A stretch of DNA of 64,000 bases from Cylicocyclus nassatus (GCA_958299035.1 CATQJL010000112.1:64883117-64947116), one strand, 5' to 3'. Shown: positions 20,276-31,695, counted from the first letter of the stretch. The notes: a model not told the origin generated them from the sequence alone. Translations and numbers: made by a program.

Positions 20276-21500
20276 GCTGCGTCCTTTAACGGAGCTGCAA
20301 TTCTACTTTTTCATGGCGCCATCTAGATCTGCTTAACCGGCCCTTTATCTATCTTAATCTACTTAACCTATTAATCTATTTAACGCCTGTTCGCCCTAAC
20401 TTGGAAATTTCGTTGCGCATGTGATCTGGGACCCTGTCCGAGGGTATTGGAAGGATTTTGAAAACCGCTTCAAAGATGTAGTCTCATGCTCTCCATTCAA
20501 TCACTTGAGTTATATTGTTTTGAATTATTATTGTAATCATCGTATTGTAATTGAAATATTACGTTTTGAGTGTATGTTATGTTTAGTGGTTCAAAGTCTC
20601 GCCGAGTTTATCCTCACTACAGAAGGGTTGTAAACAGACGATTTAGGGACTGGTTGAACAGCATTCTCTCTACTGAATTGAACGTGATTTTGGAAGATGA
20701 CAGCGTTTACGCCACTTCTCTCCTTTTACATGAAGTGTTTGGGTGACTTATTGAAATCGCTCCGGTAGTCCATAATCTTCCTAGAGTTTAGTTATTTGAA
20801 GAATAATGATCGTATGCGGTTAGAGAATTAATGAATAGTCTTCAGATTCGAATCACTTCCACTAACGCACCCTTTCCAGGAGACCAGTTAGCGGCCTCTA
20901 GTACGGTAGAAAATACGGTCTGGGTAAAGATTTATTGTAGTCTTAGCCGCAATTTGACTGAATGAACTGCTTCTTGGGTAGCCCAAAAGTACCCAAAAGA
21001 GAGAATTAGACAGCACTCAGATTTGCACTGACACTGCTTTCAAATTTATCACATCATTCAAGTATATAGCCAGTTTGAATATGTGGCAAAATTTCTTGTG
21101 TAATTCCACCCTTTTACTTGGTGAGAACAAGAAGATTCTAATGGTGGTATGTACACTGTACCAGACTTCTATCGTGTGAGAGAAACTGTCTACATTTATC
21201 ATCTCTGCAAATGAACATGCAAAAATCCTTCTTTTTTCTCGACACACAGTGAAGTCCCCAAGGAAAATAAAATCTACAAAAACAGTGCTATAAATTACTG
21301 AGAGTACTCGCCAAACGAGCACTGTACACATGCCATTGCTACTAACTCAAGGACCCTGAAAAAAGGTGTTACGGTAGGATTATGGTGCGAGGGTCAGGAT
21401 GTCCAATCTTTCCCCCTCCTGTTTTGCTTAGGCAAGCCGACGCAGAGTGTGTCGCACGCAGCGCTGCTGCGTGGAAAGCATTATGTTCATGCGAAACCCC
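20276..21500. other. No recognised gene
   Basis: Frames at 20421-20633 (+) and 21017-21331 (-) have no start context, splice structure or motif that I can support. Probably noncoding. Confidence 0.35.
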
Positions 21501-21504
21501 TACC

Positions 21505-21847
21505 TGCAAAAATACCATCATTTTCGTGATCAGGACGTCCAACAACCCCCCCCCTATGCAAGGTTTCAGCGAATTCTGAGGTTTTGGCCCTATACCGTAT
21601 AGCCACCGTAACCCCTCGAAAATGGCCCCACCATGCAAAATAAACATCATTTTAGTGATCAGCGGGTCGAATAACCCCTCTAAACCAAATTTCAGGCGAA
21701 TCCGTGATTTTGACCCCTTGCCGTATACCTACCGTAACCCCACAAAAAATGATCCTTTCATGCAAAATGAGTACGATTTTCGTGATCAGCATGTCAAATA
21801 ACCCTATATGCAAAGTTTGGGAAAAACCGAGATTTTTGATTTTTGGG
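21505..21847 (+). repeat. Tandem repeat, about 128-bp unit
   Basis: Unit starts TGCAAAA at 21505, 21634 and 21761 (spacings 129 and 127), the last unit truncated. Each contains ATTTTCGTGATCAG, a TCGAATAACCCC-like motif and CCGTAACCCC. Diverged single copies occur at about 12990-13110 and 48640-48760. Confidence 0.75.
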
Positions 21848-22400
21848 TTGTGTGTTCTGAAATAGCGTCATTAAGTCTTCTAATTTTACTAGTTCACATT
21901 AAAAAAGAGATCTTTGATTTCTCTTTTCTTACGCTCTACCTTACAGTAAGCAAAAAGGATTTGATGTGAGCATCGCCGTCGAATGTGATTTTTGGTGCTA
22001 CTGTATGTGAACTGGTATAAGTTCTACACTTTAGAGATTACATAAGTAAGGATACAAGAAAAGTAAGAGTTCAAAAACAATCCGAGTTTTTACTCGAATG
22101 CGACAAACAGTTATCATTTTTTTTCACAGATTGTAAGAGCAACAAATTGAGGACGGATAACGAAGAGTAACTTGTGTAAACAATTTTTGATGAAGTTTTA
22201 GTCACGTTATGAACATCACAGCAGTTCTAGATTTTAAGGATGAGCCAAGTTCAAACGGAAGGCACGGCAACGTCCTTTGAGAAATTGGGTCCTTAAAGAA
22301 CTCATGACTTTGAAAGTTCGGAAAACTCAGTAACACATTGGAGTTGAAAATAAAGCTTAACACTATTTCATAAATGAAAACACATTCAAAATGCGCCCCC
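21848..22400. other. No recognised gene
   Basis: AT-rich. The frame at 22202-22414 (-) is unsupported. A C run lies at 22395-22405. Confidence 0.35.
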
Positions 22401-22406
22401 CCCCCA

Positions 22407-22470
22407 TCCGGCACTTGTCATGCCGTCCCGTTACCGGATATCGTCACGGGACGGCACGACAAGTGCCGGA
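22407..22470. repeat. Hairpin with 24-bp arms
   Basis: TCCGGCACTTGTCATGCCGT at 22407 pairs with ACGGCACGACAAGTGCCGGA ending at 22470, with a 16-base loop. A third copy of the arm (GGCAGTTGTCATGCCGTCCC) follows at 22500-22525. The same word occurs near 20230. Confidence 0.7.
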
Positions 22471-22778
22471 CGGTAGATATCGCGCTCTAATCGAAAAACG
22501 GCAGTTGTCATGCCGTCCCGATACCGGAAGTCCGTATTGCACACATTGTCTACAAGCCTAATCGTGTATTTAGCATGTTTATACTTGTTATTTATCTCGT
22601 CCAGGTTTATTCACTCTTTGGAAACACGGAAGAACAAACTCAAACTTGTTGAGACAATGTCCGCAACAATGCGGTTCCTCGTCTCCTAGTCGTAAAACAG
22701 ATGATACCTAATTTCTCATTCTTTCTTCTTCGGCGTTAAGAATCACTTTTTAACAATGACTTGAAAGAGATCATGCAA

Positions 22779-23050
22779 TGTTAAAGGCACCGTCCACCCA
22801 AGCCGCGGCGCAAAACGCTCCGAAAGCGAGAAAATGGTTTCGGAGCGAAGATGCATGCATGACTTCCCCAAGTCGGCACCGCCCACTCCAGTCATGCCCG
22901 CTCCTCCGTGCGCGCTCATCCCATCACCGTTCCGGAAAGCTGGCTTGGTTTGTAGAAGGGAGGCGCGCATGTGCTACTCAGACAGCCGCCTGGTGCCTCA
23001 GCCAGCCGCCATTGAGTTTTTTTGTACAGTTCACCGTGACCTTTAGAGCG
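22779..23050. repeat. Possible one-ended TTAA-type foldback remnant
   Basis: Begins TTAAAGGCACCGTCC, like the ends of the TTAA foldbacks at 11785 and 23226. An internal pair GCTCCGAAAGCG / CGGAGCG is present. No matching right end was found. Confidence 0.35.
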
Positions 23051-23225
23051 GAAGGGCTCTAATCATAACCAGTACTTCACCTTTGCTTCGTAGAGGTTCG
23101 CACTGGCCATCATGAAATATAGGTAAATTTACGTAATGATCTTGGCCTTCATCATTCTTTGATGGAGGAGACCGCAAAGTAAATACAAAAATGAACCTTA
23201 CTTGCCTTGCAACTCTCACATGCAT

Positions 23226-23589
23226 TTAAAGGCAGCGTCCAGGCAGATCTGGACCTATGGGGCTTTTACGTGGAAAGTACTTTTGGGGCCCTAACTAAAG
23301 CACTGCCCAAGCGGCAGCTCAGGAAATGCTGTAATGGCTGAGATATTCTCTTCGAAACTGGACCCCGCGACCGTGTTTCGCATGGATTCATGGCGCAAAG
23401 CGTGGATCCTGGCGCGAAACTGCCATGAATCCATGCGATTACGTTCGCGGGAGCCAGTTGCGAGGGGAATATCTCAGCCATTACAGCACTTCATGAGCTG
23501 CCGCTTGGGCAGTGCCTTAATTAGGGCCTCAAAAGTGCTTTCCACGTAAAAGCCCCATAGGTCCAGATCTGCCTGGACGCTGCCTTTAA
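23226..23589. mobile_element. TTAA-flanked foldback MITE, 364 bp
   Basis: Left end TTAAAGGCAGCGTCCAGG, right end CCTGGACGCTGCCTTTAA, with TTAA at both edges. The whole element folds on itself (left CAGCATTTCCTGAGCTGCCG on one strand against GCACTTCATGAGCTGCCGC on the other), including a nested central hairpin around GGATTCATGG (about 23383-23438). It shares its TTAAAGGCAG tips with 11785-12208 but not its interior. Confidence 0.82.
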
Positions 23590-24719
23590 GCAACGTAAAT
23601 CATTCCTCACTGTAATTTCGTAACAGACAGACCTAAAGACCGACAAATTAGCGGGGTTTATTATAAGTCACGATGATAAGTGATGTGAAGTCCTAATGGT
23701 AGAAACTCATAATTGGGCCAGATTTAGAATAGAGTATGCCAGATGCGCATATACAAATTGTAAAGGCAGCTAATTTGGCACCATCGCTACCCGTGGTAAA
23801 AAACACCATAAAGGAACTAGGACTAACACAGCCGAAGCGTACCATAAGGATGATTAACTTGCTTTTTGAAATCTCCCTGATATCCCGGTAGAAACTGATT
23901 TTCTAGGGATTATACGGTTTACTGTGAATAGGGGCGCACCCTGATCTTGTTGTTGTTTTCTATTTTTCAGTCATGATAATTTTTGTAGTGCAAGTCAGCA
24001 ATAAACAATGAATTATCTGCGGTCCTGATCGATATACGATTTGTGGCGAATCCGAACCACTCAGAGAATTTTCGCACTTCAGCAAGATGAGGGGCAAAGG
24101 TGCTATGAAAGTCTGTCGGCGAGAAGCTGTGGACGAGAGAGCGCGCTTACGGTGGCTCAGCTGCGGCGTTGGCGCCAGCGCTCTGACAGTTCAGACATTC
24201 GCAGTTGAGTCGCGCAGGAGACCCGCCCACAAGGTGGAGTTTTGCGATTTCGCAACACGCTGGCCGTGTGCAAGCACACGGGACGGGGCTTTCGTGAGGC
24301 GCATGCTTGGCACTGTTTTGACCATTCCGGTCTTTCGTCAGCTTAGGACCCACCCACGCGCCCGAGAGGAGGCTGCTGACAGAATTGGTGCGCGCCCGAA
24401 ATGCAATTAAGATCCTTGCAGGAACTTCCGAAGTCGCTGAGGCAAGGTATGGCAATGGTCGAGTAGGAAGGGGCAAGGCGTACTGTGTAGAATCTCTTTG
24501 GGAAGGCGCAACATCGTAGAACAAGCAGTTTGCAAGTAAAAAGATATGGTCTCGTATCGTTTGTACTACGCTTGAGAGCATAGTGATGCTTATGTGCAGT
24601 ATTGTCAATTTGATTTCTAATTTTGATGCAAATCGCTAATTAATAGAGATTGAGTCGTCCCCTACTCAGATTTGGTGTTCTGCATGTTACTGTACATTAT
24701 TAGAAGTCGTTTTTGGAAG
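23590..24719. other. No gene; GC-rich repeat piece at about 24085-24410
   Basis: 23590-24080 shows nothing specific. About 24180-24230 (CAGACATTCGCAGTTGAG, TCGCGCAGG) also occurs at about 31158-31190 and in its mirror copy at about 38240-38270, so it is a dispersed repeat. The 107- and 153-codon frames there are shadows of GC-rich repeat sequence. Confidence 0.4.
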
Positions 24720-25155
24720 TGTTGACTGCATTGTCCCTCGTTATGCTACAGTCCCGTCAGCCGGGCACATCATTGTTCAGGTTCTCCCACTCCTCACTCC
24801 CTCTCATAATCTCATTGATCATCAGCCTGCAGGGCGTTTGTTGTTCAGTTGTATCAGTGGATAACTTATGTGCCGATATTAGCGGCACCCGTTTCATCCG
24901 TATCGCTCGTTACGTTGCTTTTCGTACAAGCACCGTTAAGGTCACCATTTGGTGACCTTATATGATATAAGCGTGCGCATAGAATATTTTTGTCTCCGCC
25001 TGTTATCACATTATTCTACCACTGCACCACCGCGTGCGGTTGAGCTCTCAATAAACTCTAATTATACTTTGTCGTGTTACTTACATTTCGTACGGGCCCA
25101 CCCTTAGCCCAATTCTTAAAAGGCGCCACCCTTACGCCTGAAAGCCACCACATTT
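24720..25155 (+). repeat. Probable 5' LTR of a second BEL/Pao-type element
   Basis: Inferred from the primer site that directly follows and from the Gag frame downstream. It has AATAAA at about 25050 and ends near ...CACATTTTC. The left edge (TGTTGACTGC at about 24720) is a guess because no second LTR is in the window. Confidence 0.5.
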
Positions 25156-25157
25156 TC

Positions 25158-25175
25158 TGGTGCATCGGCCCACGT
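25158..25175 (+). promoter_or_regulatory. Primer binding site, tRNA-Gly(GCC) type
   Basis: TGGTGCATCGGCC is complementary to the 3' end of metazoan tRNA-Gly(GCC) (...GGCCGATGCA plus CCA). It shares its first 11 bases with the primer site at 2834. Confidence 0.8.
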
Positions 25176-25444
25176 GAGCCCGATTAAGTGTCTGATCCTA
25201 GAATCAATACGCAGATTAGCCTAGTCTATCCTTGGAACCTAGCTTCCTGAACTGCTTGCGTTTAGTCCCTAGCGACAGCGCAAAAGGTTAGCCAAGACTG
25301 ACCTTGGGTCCACCATAACCTTAAAACTTTTGCGTAGCTAAAAATTAGCATTTACCTGCTACAGGCCACTACAGCGCCTACTTTTGCATTTCCAACGCAG
25401 CAAAAACAACCATTCTTCAGAGAAACTTATCTGACAGAATAAAG

Positions 25445-26165
25445 ATGTCGCTCCATTTCTACAAATTAGCCATCTTACAGAGCTCAACCGCATTCTCGAC
25501 TCTACTGCAAAAATATGAGTCGTACGGTGAAAAAATCGTGTACACAGAGAAAGATCAAGAACGACTCAAACACAGTTCCGAAAACATGATCCGACTGAAA
25601 AAATGCCTCCCACTGTCCAAAGAAGGCATACAATCGCTGCAATCCAAAATAGAAAGAATAGAGCAGCAGTACGCGAATGCAAAGTCCAGAACTGAGCAAA
25701 AAGAATTGCTAGAGGAAATTGAGGACTTTGAAAATGAGTTTAAATATTCCAAAACCTTGCAAGACGCGGAAGCCTTTGCACACATTGTTGAGGCAAACAT
25801 TGCAGATGCAGAAGTTATTCTGTATCAGACGCAAATGAGGCTCAAAATCCAAGTCAACAATGACACTGGTGTAGAGTCACAAAGCACTTCGGGTGAATCC
25901 AGTGTATCAAATCGAGAGGTTGATAGGGTCCCTGAACAAAACTGTCGGTCAGACCACCGACTGTGAAGCTACCGCTTTTTAGCGGAAATCAAGAGGAGTT
26001 TGCTGAGTTTTGGGCACTCTATGAGTCACTTGTACACAACTGCAGGGACTTGCCCACTGTCGAAAAGATAAGCTAAAGCAGAGCTTGCAAGGTTCAGCCG
26101 TGACAGCAATTGGGGGCATAAAACCCGTACCAGAAAACTATGAGTGGATGGCAACAATCGACGAC
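25445..26165 (+). pseudogene. BEL/Pao Gag remnant (coil plus DUF1759)
   Basis: An ATG at 25445 opens 173 codons of charged coiled coil (for example EGIQSLQSKIERIEQQYANA) to a TGA at 25966. The DUF1759 pattern follows directly in the same region: KLPLFSGNQEEFAEFWALYE then SLVHNCRDLP, and after a frame change LQGSAVTAIGGIKPVPENYE. The order coil, LPxFSGxxxEFxxFWALYESLVHN, LxGxAxxAIxGIxPxxxNYE is the classical BEL/Pao Gag. It is broken by stops and frameshifts and ends abruptly near 26165, where another repeat family begins. No pol follows. Confidence 0.85.
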
Positions 26166-26418
26166 TTTGCAAAAAGCTTGTTAAGGACCCAATTTTGCGT
26201 GCCAGACGCCAAGTGGAACCGTCTGATGCGCAACTGAGAGCCCACCCAACGAATCCGCTAGTGTTTTTGCACGGTGCAGTTCTACGCTGGCAACATGCGC
26301 TGGGCAAAAGTTGGGCCCAGGACGTTGGCTGGAACTCGCTCTATGAATTTCGTTATAGACAGACACACAGGCATACACACAAAAACACGTAAACACCTTA
26401 GCCCGTTATTATAAATAA
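26166..26418 (+). repeat. Fragment of a 0.7-kb dispersed repeat (family R)
   Basis: Matches the last third of the copies at 27780-28496, 41000-41700 (inverted) and 54509-55224: GACCCAATTTTGCG, GGCTGGAAC..CGCTCTA, GAATTTCGT, a CA-rich tract and ACGTAAACA.CCTTAGCCCG. It is truncated on the left against the Gag remnant. Confidence 0.75.
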
Positions 26419-26899
26419 CTAGCTGCGGTACCCGGTCCCGCCCGGGCCGAAGGTCCAAAATGGCCCAGCATAGGGTGTGCTTTAAGATGTATGCTTACCA
26501 TTCCTCCACTTCCTTCAGTTCATATCTTCTGTTCCTCTCCTGCTTCAGCTCCAAGTCAGTTCCAGCACTCGCGTAGTATCCGTGGTGAATTGTCTTACTT
26601 CTTAACCGGCTCGCTTCGTGACACCGCATGCTCCTCATCGCAAAATATAAATGATCTCTACCACCGCTTACTACTCAACTTGAAGAAATGAATGATATAG
26701 CTTTCATTTTCCTAAATGTTAGTAAACAAAATCAATAAATCGATAGAAGGACACAGCGAAAAGTCGCAAAAGATAGCCTATTTTCTGCGCCGTGTCTCAT
26801 TTATAGGGGAACAAAATTCAGCCTCTTTGGTGTACATATGAAGGAGTCTATAAGACACAAACCGATTAACAAACAAAGGTACAGTGTTTGAGTTTTATA
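26419..26899 (-). mobile_element. Short Helitron, copy 1 (5' end interrupted)
   Basis: On the minus strand it ends ...CGGGTACCGCAGCTAG followed by T. The interior matches the 476-bp copies at 28497 and 40455 (for example AATCGATAGAAGGA, GGAGTCTATAAG). Its 5' tip, expected to read TCTATATATA, is replaced by a mariner insertion at 26902. Confidence 0.75.
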
Positions 26900-26901
26900 T
26901 A

Positions 26902-27776
26902 TTAGGTTGTCCCGAAAGTTTTGTCGGTTTTTTCAATCATTGTAAAAACATGCGCAATAAAGACCTGAGTGAGTTTTAACATGCATTCGATGCAACTTTT
27001 CCTTCTCTTTCTTATTGATACATTCTCATACATAATCTCGAACGCTTTTTTTGATAATTGCCAAAATTCCCCACCTGTCAATTTCACCTGCTCAAAGTTG
27101 GGCCACTTTTTAAAAATTTCATTACAAAGTTTCGAAAAGGGTCAAGCATGGATCAAATAGAGCAACTCCCGGACTATAAGCTGGTAATCTTAGATTGTCC
27201 TAATCTGCTGCGTTTAGCCTTAAAAAGATATTTCTTTAAAGGTCTCGATTTCTGGCAAAGTCATGAAATACGCAACTGCATAAAACACACGAAAGCTTTT
27301 GAAGTTTTTCGAACTGAGACATGATTCTTGATAAACATCATTTACGCAACATAACCAAATTAGTTTGCTTTGAAAAAGCAGCTTTTTGGAATTTTCGGTA
27401 TTTTTACGCATTAAACTTATTCACAAAGCCACGGTTTTTATTGAATAAATAATTATAACGAACTTGGTGAACGCGATTCATGTAATCTAAAATGGATGCT
27501 ATGTAGCCAAAGGTTTGCTCTACATAACAGTTACCAGTGCTTTTTGAAAACTTCAGAATAAAAAATTTTAAATTCGGGAAAGATTTGGCGTAACCGCTGA
27601 GCTGCTCAAAAGCCATGGCGAACATTGCAAAGACAGGGTAGATCAGAGAGCAACTACAACTGTAAGAAAAAGGATAAAAATCTGAACCAAATGGTGGCTA
27701 AGCCGTCTATGGGTTGGTGTTCTGTAAGTTTTAGTGAGCGATGAAAGAAACCGACAAAACTTTCAGGACAACCTAA
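26902..27776. mobile_element. Mariner-type element, 875 bp, crosses the palindrome edge
   Basis: TTAGGTTGTCCCGAAAGTTT at the left and its inverted counterpart AAACTTTCAGGACAACCTAA at the right, flanked by TA on each side. Interior frames are broken (27058-27324 and 27404-27625), with no complete transposase. The large inverted repeat begins inside this element at about 27229; the mirror copy (41703-42252) lacks the other half. Confidence 0.82.
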
Positions 27777-27779
27777 TAT

Positions 27780-28413
27780 ATACCAATGCGTCACCTCCGC
27801 TTCGCAGAGGCTCGCACTGGCTCCACTATCTAGGCCCTACTCATTCTCGCACAATGATGGCATTGGAACTCACCGAGCAATGCCGACTATCACGAACGAA
27901 ATGTAAACAACTACTCATTCCGAAAGCTTTTTTATGTGAAGTCGGTGATTTCGCGTGGCTGAGACTTTTTGCAGGAAAACAAACGCAAATTTTTATAAAT
28001 TTTTGATTTTTCCGTGGTCTTGACAGTTGCAATAAAAACAACAGTCATCGTGAGCTACATCTTTGTGCAAAAATCTCGTCAAAAGCTCTGGTAAATCCTT
28101 GGCAAATTGACCAATTAAGCAACCAATATTTTTTGGCGTCGTTTTTGTGAAGCATTGGACATTTGATCATTTTTTCAGGCCTAAGCTAACGGCTTGCACA
28201 TTTACTTGGCATAGACATTCAAGACTCTACAAAAAGTGAATTACGGACCCAATTTTGCGGCCCAAATGCAAAGTGGACCCGTTTCACTCGCAGTTTCTTG
28301 GGATCCACTAAAGAATCTGCTCATGTTTTTGCGTGTTGGACTTTCAAGCGGATAGCATGCACTGTGCAAAATTTGAGCCCAGGAGGTTGGCTGGAACACG
28401 CTCTACGAATTTC

Positions 28414-28460
<47 letters not shown>

Positions 28461-28496
28461 GTCACGTAAACATCCTTAGCCCATTATTACAAGTAA
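27780..28496 (+). repeat. Family R repeat, left arm copy
   Basis: A 0.7-kb repeat starting CCAATGCGTCACCTCCGC and ending with a CA microsatellite and GTCACGTAAACATCC. Copies: 41000-41700 (mirror), 54509-55224 (diverged) and 26166-26418 (partial). The ends were not resolved enough to assign a class. Confidence 0.7.
28417..28459 (+). repeat. (AC)n microsatellite, about 43 bp
   Basis: An uninterrupted AC run within family R. The mirror copy at 40969-41063 is (GT)n of about 95 bp. Confidence 0.95.
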
Positions 28497-28972
28497 TCTA
28501 TATATAGATAAAACTCTATCTCTGTAAATTTGTTCGTATGTAAGTATGTGGCTTATAGACTCCTTCGTTTGTGAACCGATGAGGCTGAAATTTGCTCTCC
28601 TATAATAAGGCAAGGCGCAGAAGATAGGTTACTTTTTGCGACGATTCACTAGATCCTTCTATCGATTTATTGATTTGTTTACTAACATTTAGGAAAATGA
28701 AAGCTATATCGTTTATTTTTCCAAGTTAAGTAGTAAGGGGCGGTAGAGATCATTTACATTGTGCGTGAGGAGGATGCGGTGTCACGAAGCGAGCCGTCAA
28801 GAAGGACAAATTCACCACGGATACTAACGTGTGCTGGAACTGACTTGGTTTTAAAGCAGGGGAGGAAGAGAAAATATGATCTGAAGGAAGTGGAGGAATG
28901 GTAAGCAAACATCTTGAAGCAGGCGGGCCATTTTGGACCCTTGGCCCGGGCAGGATCGAGGACCGCAGCTAG
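28497..28972 (+). mobile_element. Short Helitron, copy 2, 476 bp
   Basis: 5' TCTATATATAGATAAAAC, 3' GGACCGCAGCTAG, inserted between A (28496) and T (28973). Near the 3' end GGCCCGGGC could form the subterminal hairpin. No coding. The mirror copy is at 40455-40930. Confidence 0.82.
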
Positions 28973-29514
28973 TGATGTATAGATGATAGTCAAACGTGTT
29001 TGAAATGATGACTTAACTTGGGTGATCCAATAATGGTGACCCTCACAATTTGCTAAAACTTGACCCATGATGGTTATTTGACATGATAATTCGAATATGT
29101 GCCAATTTGTGGCACCCACAGCTTTTAAGGGGGTATCACCCCATTAACTATGTCATAGAAACATTTCTAGCAAACCGTATTTATATGGATCGATAGCCTA
29201 GATCTCCTAGTTTTCACAGGAGTGATTTGTTCCTGATTGGTTTTCTTTGCTTGAGTGATAGTTGGTGAAAGCACAGCCATCAAAAGCGGAAAATGGGAAA
29301 AACGTGCTTTTGGATGACCTCTAATTTCACATTTTAGAGGTCTTTTGAAGCGGGATTTCTGAGATAAACAAAGAAGGAGCTTTGTCTTGAGTGCAAAAAC
29401 GGATAGCTAGTTCTTTGAAACAAAATTAACCATGTTGGAAAATGACCATTTCACTTATGTAGCCTAGTATCTTGAACATTCAGTATCACTCAAACTTTAT
29501 CTACAGGGGTTAAT

Positions 29515-29760
29515 TAATTAATTTATTTATTCAGTACGCACAAAGCGTGCCATAATTGGAACAAAGAGCAAAGTACTAGAGCATGAACAGTAAAAAATAA
29601 CAAAACATTCCCAAAAGCTCAAGTCCAGCTTCGTGAGTAAAAGGAGGTTAAGCCTGTAGCCGTGTATGAATATCATTGCGGATGCTCGGTGGAGTCTGTC
29701 CCATACCCCCTGCTTGTAGCAAAAGTGCTCTTAGAGTATTCAACTTAAGCAATTATAATG
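29515..29760 (-). repeat. Possible retroposon 3' end
   Basis: On the minus strand GGTATGGGACAGACTCCACC is followed by a region ending GTACTGAATAAATAAATTAA. A short A/T-rich simple tail after a conserved body suggests a LINE- or SINE-type 3' end. Mirror copy at about 39667-39912. No reverse transcriptase nearby. Confidence 0.35.
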
Positions 29761-30111
29761 CGGGGAATAGATGTAATAAGAGAAATTTGCCCGACTGAGT
29801 TCGGGGGAGAGAGCAGAACTCCGAGACAAAAGTTTGTGATGCAAAAAAGATGTCAGGTCAGACAAGCTATTCCCAAATAACAACGAAAATGAGTGAATCG
29901 GACCTGAACCACGTGTGGAGAAAGTAAAAATCGGAACAGTGAGTGACGTGTAAAGGTCCACCGATCACAAGTTTGATACTTGAGAAAGCTATCACTGGAA
30001 GACCTTCTGCGCGATGAGTGACAGACTGACAGAGTTGGTCGGTTGCAGGGTACATGCTCATTATGGATAATGCTGCCCATTATGTTTGATAGGGCCTCCA
30101 GCTAATGCTAT

Positions 30112-31020
30112 CTTAGGGCCGCATGCACTAACATCCCGGAAGAGATCGCAGCTCAAAAGAAAGCTTCATATTCTGAAGCTCTAGATATCTAGATTTCACG
30201 CTGTCTACCTGTCCGCAAGTAATCCTACTATCCTTCACTATAAACATATTGAACAGAAGCGAGAAGCTGTACAAGCCGCATTTTCCAGCTTTTGTATGAT
30301 CCCTGATGATCCCCGACGCTTTTCTTCAAAGTCATTTTTTTAAACGAAAACCTTCCAAAATTGTACTGATTATCTAACACAACAGTGCTAAGCATGTTGC
30401 TGATGAGAACAAATGAGTTTTTGAAAAATCGAATTTGGTAAACCACAAGTTTCGACTGTGGTTCATCGCAAATTTCATGACTCCGATACATCACTTGCTC
30501 TTATCAGCAATCTGCTAAGCAGTTTTGTGTTGAATAATGTGCACAGCTTTGGGAACTTTTCGTTAACTTTGGAGAAAGAAAAATGACTTTAAAGAAAAGC
30601 GCCGGGGATCATCAGGGATCATACAGTCTGCCCCAACCGGGATCAGGCCGAACCGCCAGCTGAAGTTGCGCGCCCGCAACGCTAAACGTCTGCGCTGCAT
30701 ATGCTCACTGTGGCAGAGAGCGAAACGATTGAGAAGCGGCCGAATGGCCAGCCGTAGATGTGACGCAATACCTTCGCGGCACGAGTTCCCGCCATGCCAA
30801 TTTTGGCCTGATTGGGATTGGGGCAGACTGTACGAATGCTGGAAACTGCGGGTTGTACAGCTTCTCGCTGCTGTATAATGTGTTCATAGTGAAGGATAGT
30901 AGGAATACTTACGGTTACGTATACAACGTGAAATCCAGGTATGCGGAGCTTCAGGATATGAGGCTTCCTTTTAAGCTGCGATCCCCTCCCCGCGGGAATG
31001 TTAGTGCATGCGGCCCTTAG
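30112..31020. mobile_element. Nested set of three TIR elements
   Basis: The outer element has ends CTTAGGGCCGCATGCACTAA and TTAGTGCATGCGGCCCTTAG and inner flanks that also pair (TATCCTTCACTATAAACA with TGTTCATAGTGAAGGATA). Inside it lie a foldback with TGTATGATCCCTGATGATCC / GGATCATCAGGGATCATAC arms (about 30293-30630) and next to it a second with CAGTCTGCCCCAA / TTGGGGCAGACTG ends (about 30627-30831). The mirror copy is at 38407-39315. Confidence 0.75.
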
Positions 31021-31061
31021 GCATATAATTCAGGGGGAGGGGTCTTATTAAGACAGCAATC

Positions 31062-31340
31062 GGGGGGGGGGGGTCATAACCAGCGATCGTGTGCCACATC
31101 CCTTGCTTGACCCTGAGTGTTACCCAGACAGCCACCTGGTGCTGCAGCCAGCTCTCAGACATTCGCGGTTGAGTCGCGCAGGACAAAACGAGTGTCGTCA
31201 CGAAATGCCTGCGCGACTCCCGAAAACAGTGTCGGGACAAAATCAGGACACCTGATTTTGTCTCGGGGCAAAACTGCGCGACAAAATCAGGTGTCCTGAC
31301 GGACATATTCCGGACAAAATCGGGACACCTGCAGGGGACA
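31062..31340. repeat. G run and ACAAAATCAGG short inverted repeats
   Basis: After a 12-base G run the sequence holds several copies of ACAAAATCAGGACACC and GGTGTCCTGAT in both orientations (31230-31335), plus CAGACATTCGCGGTTGAG shared with 24190. Mirror at 38090-38365. Confidence 0.6.
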
Positions 31341-31669
31341 CCATAATGTTCCGATCGCGTTCAGAGCACGCAGCCTACGCCCTTATTAGCAGGTTTTTGC
31401 GTCCTCTGTGCCCTCTCTCACGCCTCCCGTTTCACTTACCTTGAGTCCTTCGCCTCTTTGGGTCCCATTTCTCACGCTTGTAATTTTTCTGCTAGTAAAA
31501 CCCAGTCTTACGTCGTCAAATTTATTAATAAATACCACATGATTTTCCCGAGCAAGCTTTACAACGGAAGGGAAATGAAATGCATAGAAAGCAGCAGATA
31601 CAGGTATACAAATATACCGCGACATAAGATTGCGACACAAATACAGCAAAAAACAAAATGTAGCAGTGG

Positions 31670-31695
31670 CGTACCGAGGGGGGGGGGCGGATAAA
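31670..31695 (-). mobile_element. Deleted remnant of a hAT-type MITE (left arm)
   Basis: Only CAGTGGCGTACCGAGG and the following G run (31678-31687) remain. The mirror position in the right arm has the complete MITE (37392-37762) plus about 100 bp beside it. The deletion ends within the G run. Confidence 0.7.

Noticed and set aside
24087..24608. Overlapping frames of 107 and 153 codons on opposite strands
   Set aside because: GC-rich repeat with shared words at 31.16 and 38.25 kb; no start context, splice signal or domain.
31230..31335. Repeated ACAAAATCAGG units considered as a CRISPR-like array
   Set aside because: The units are short, occur in both orientations, have no regular spacers, and the genome is eukaryotic.
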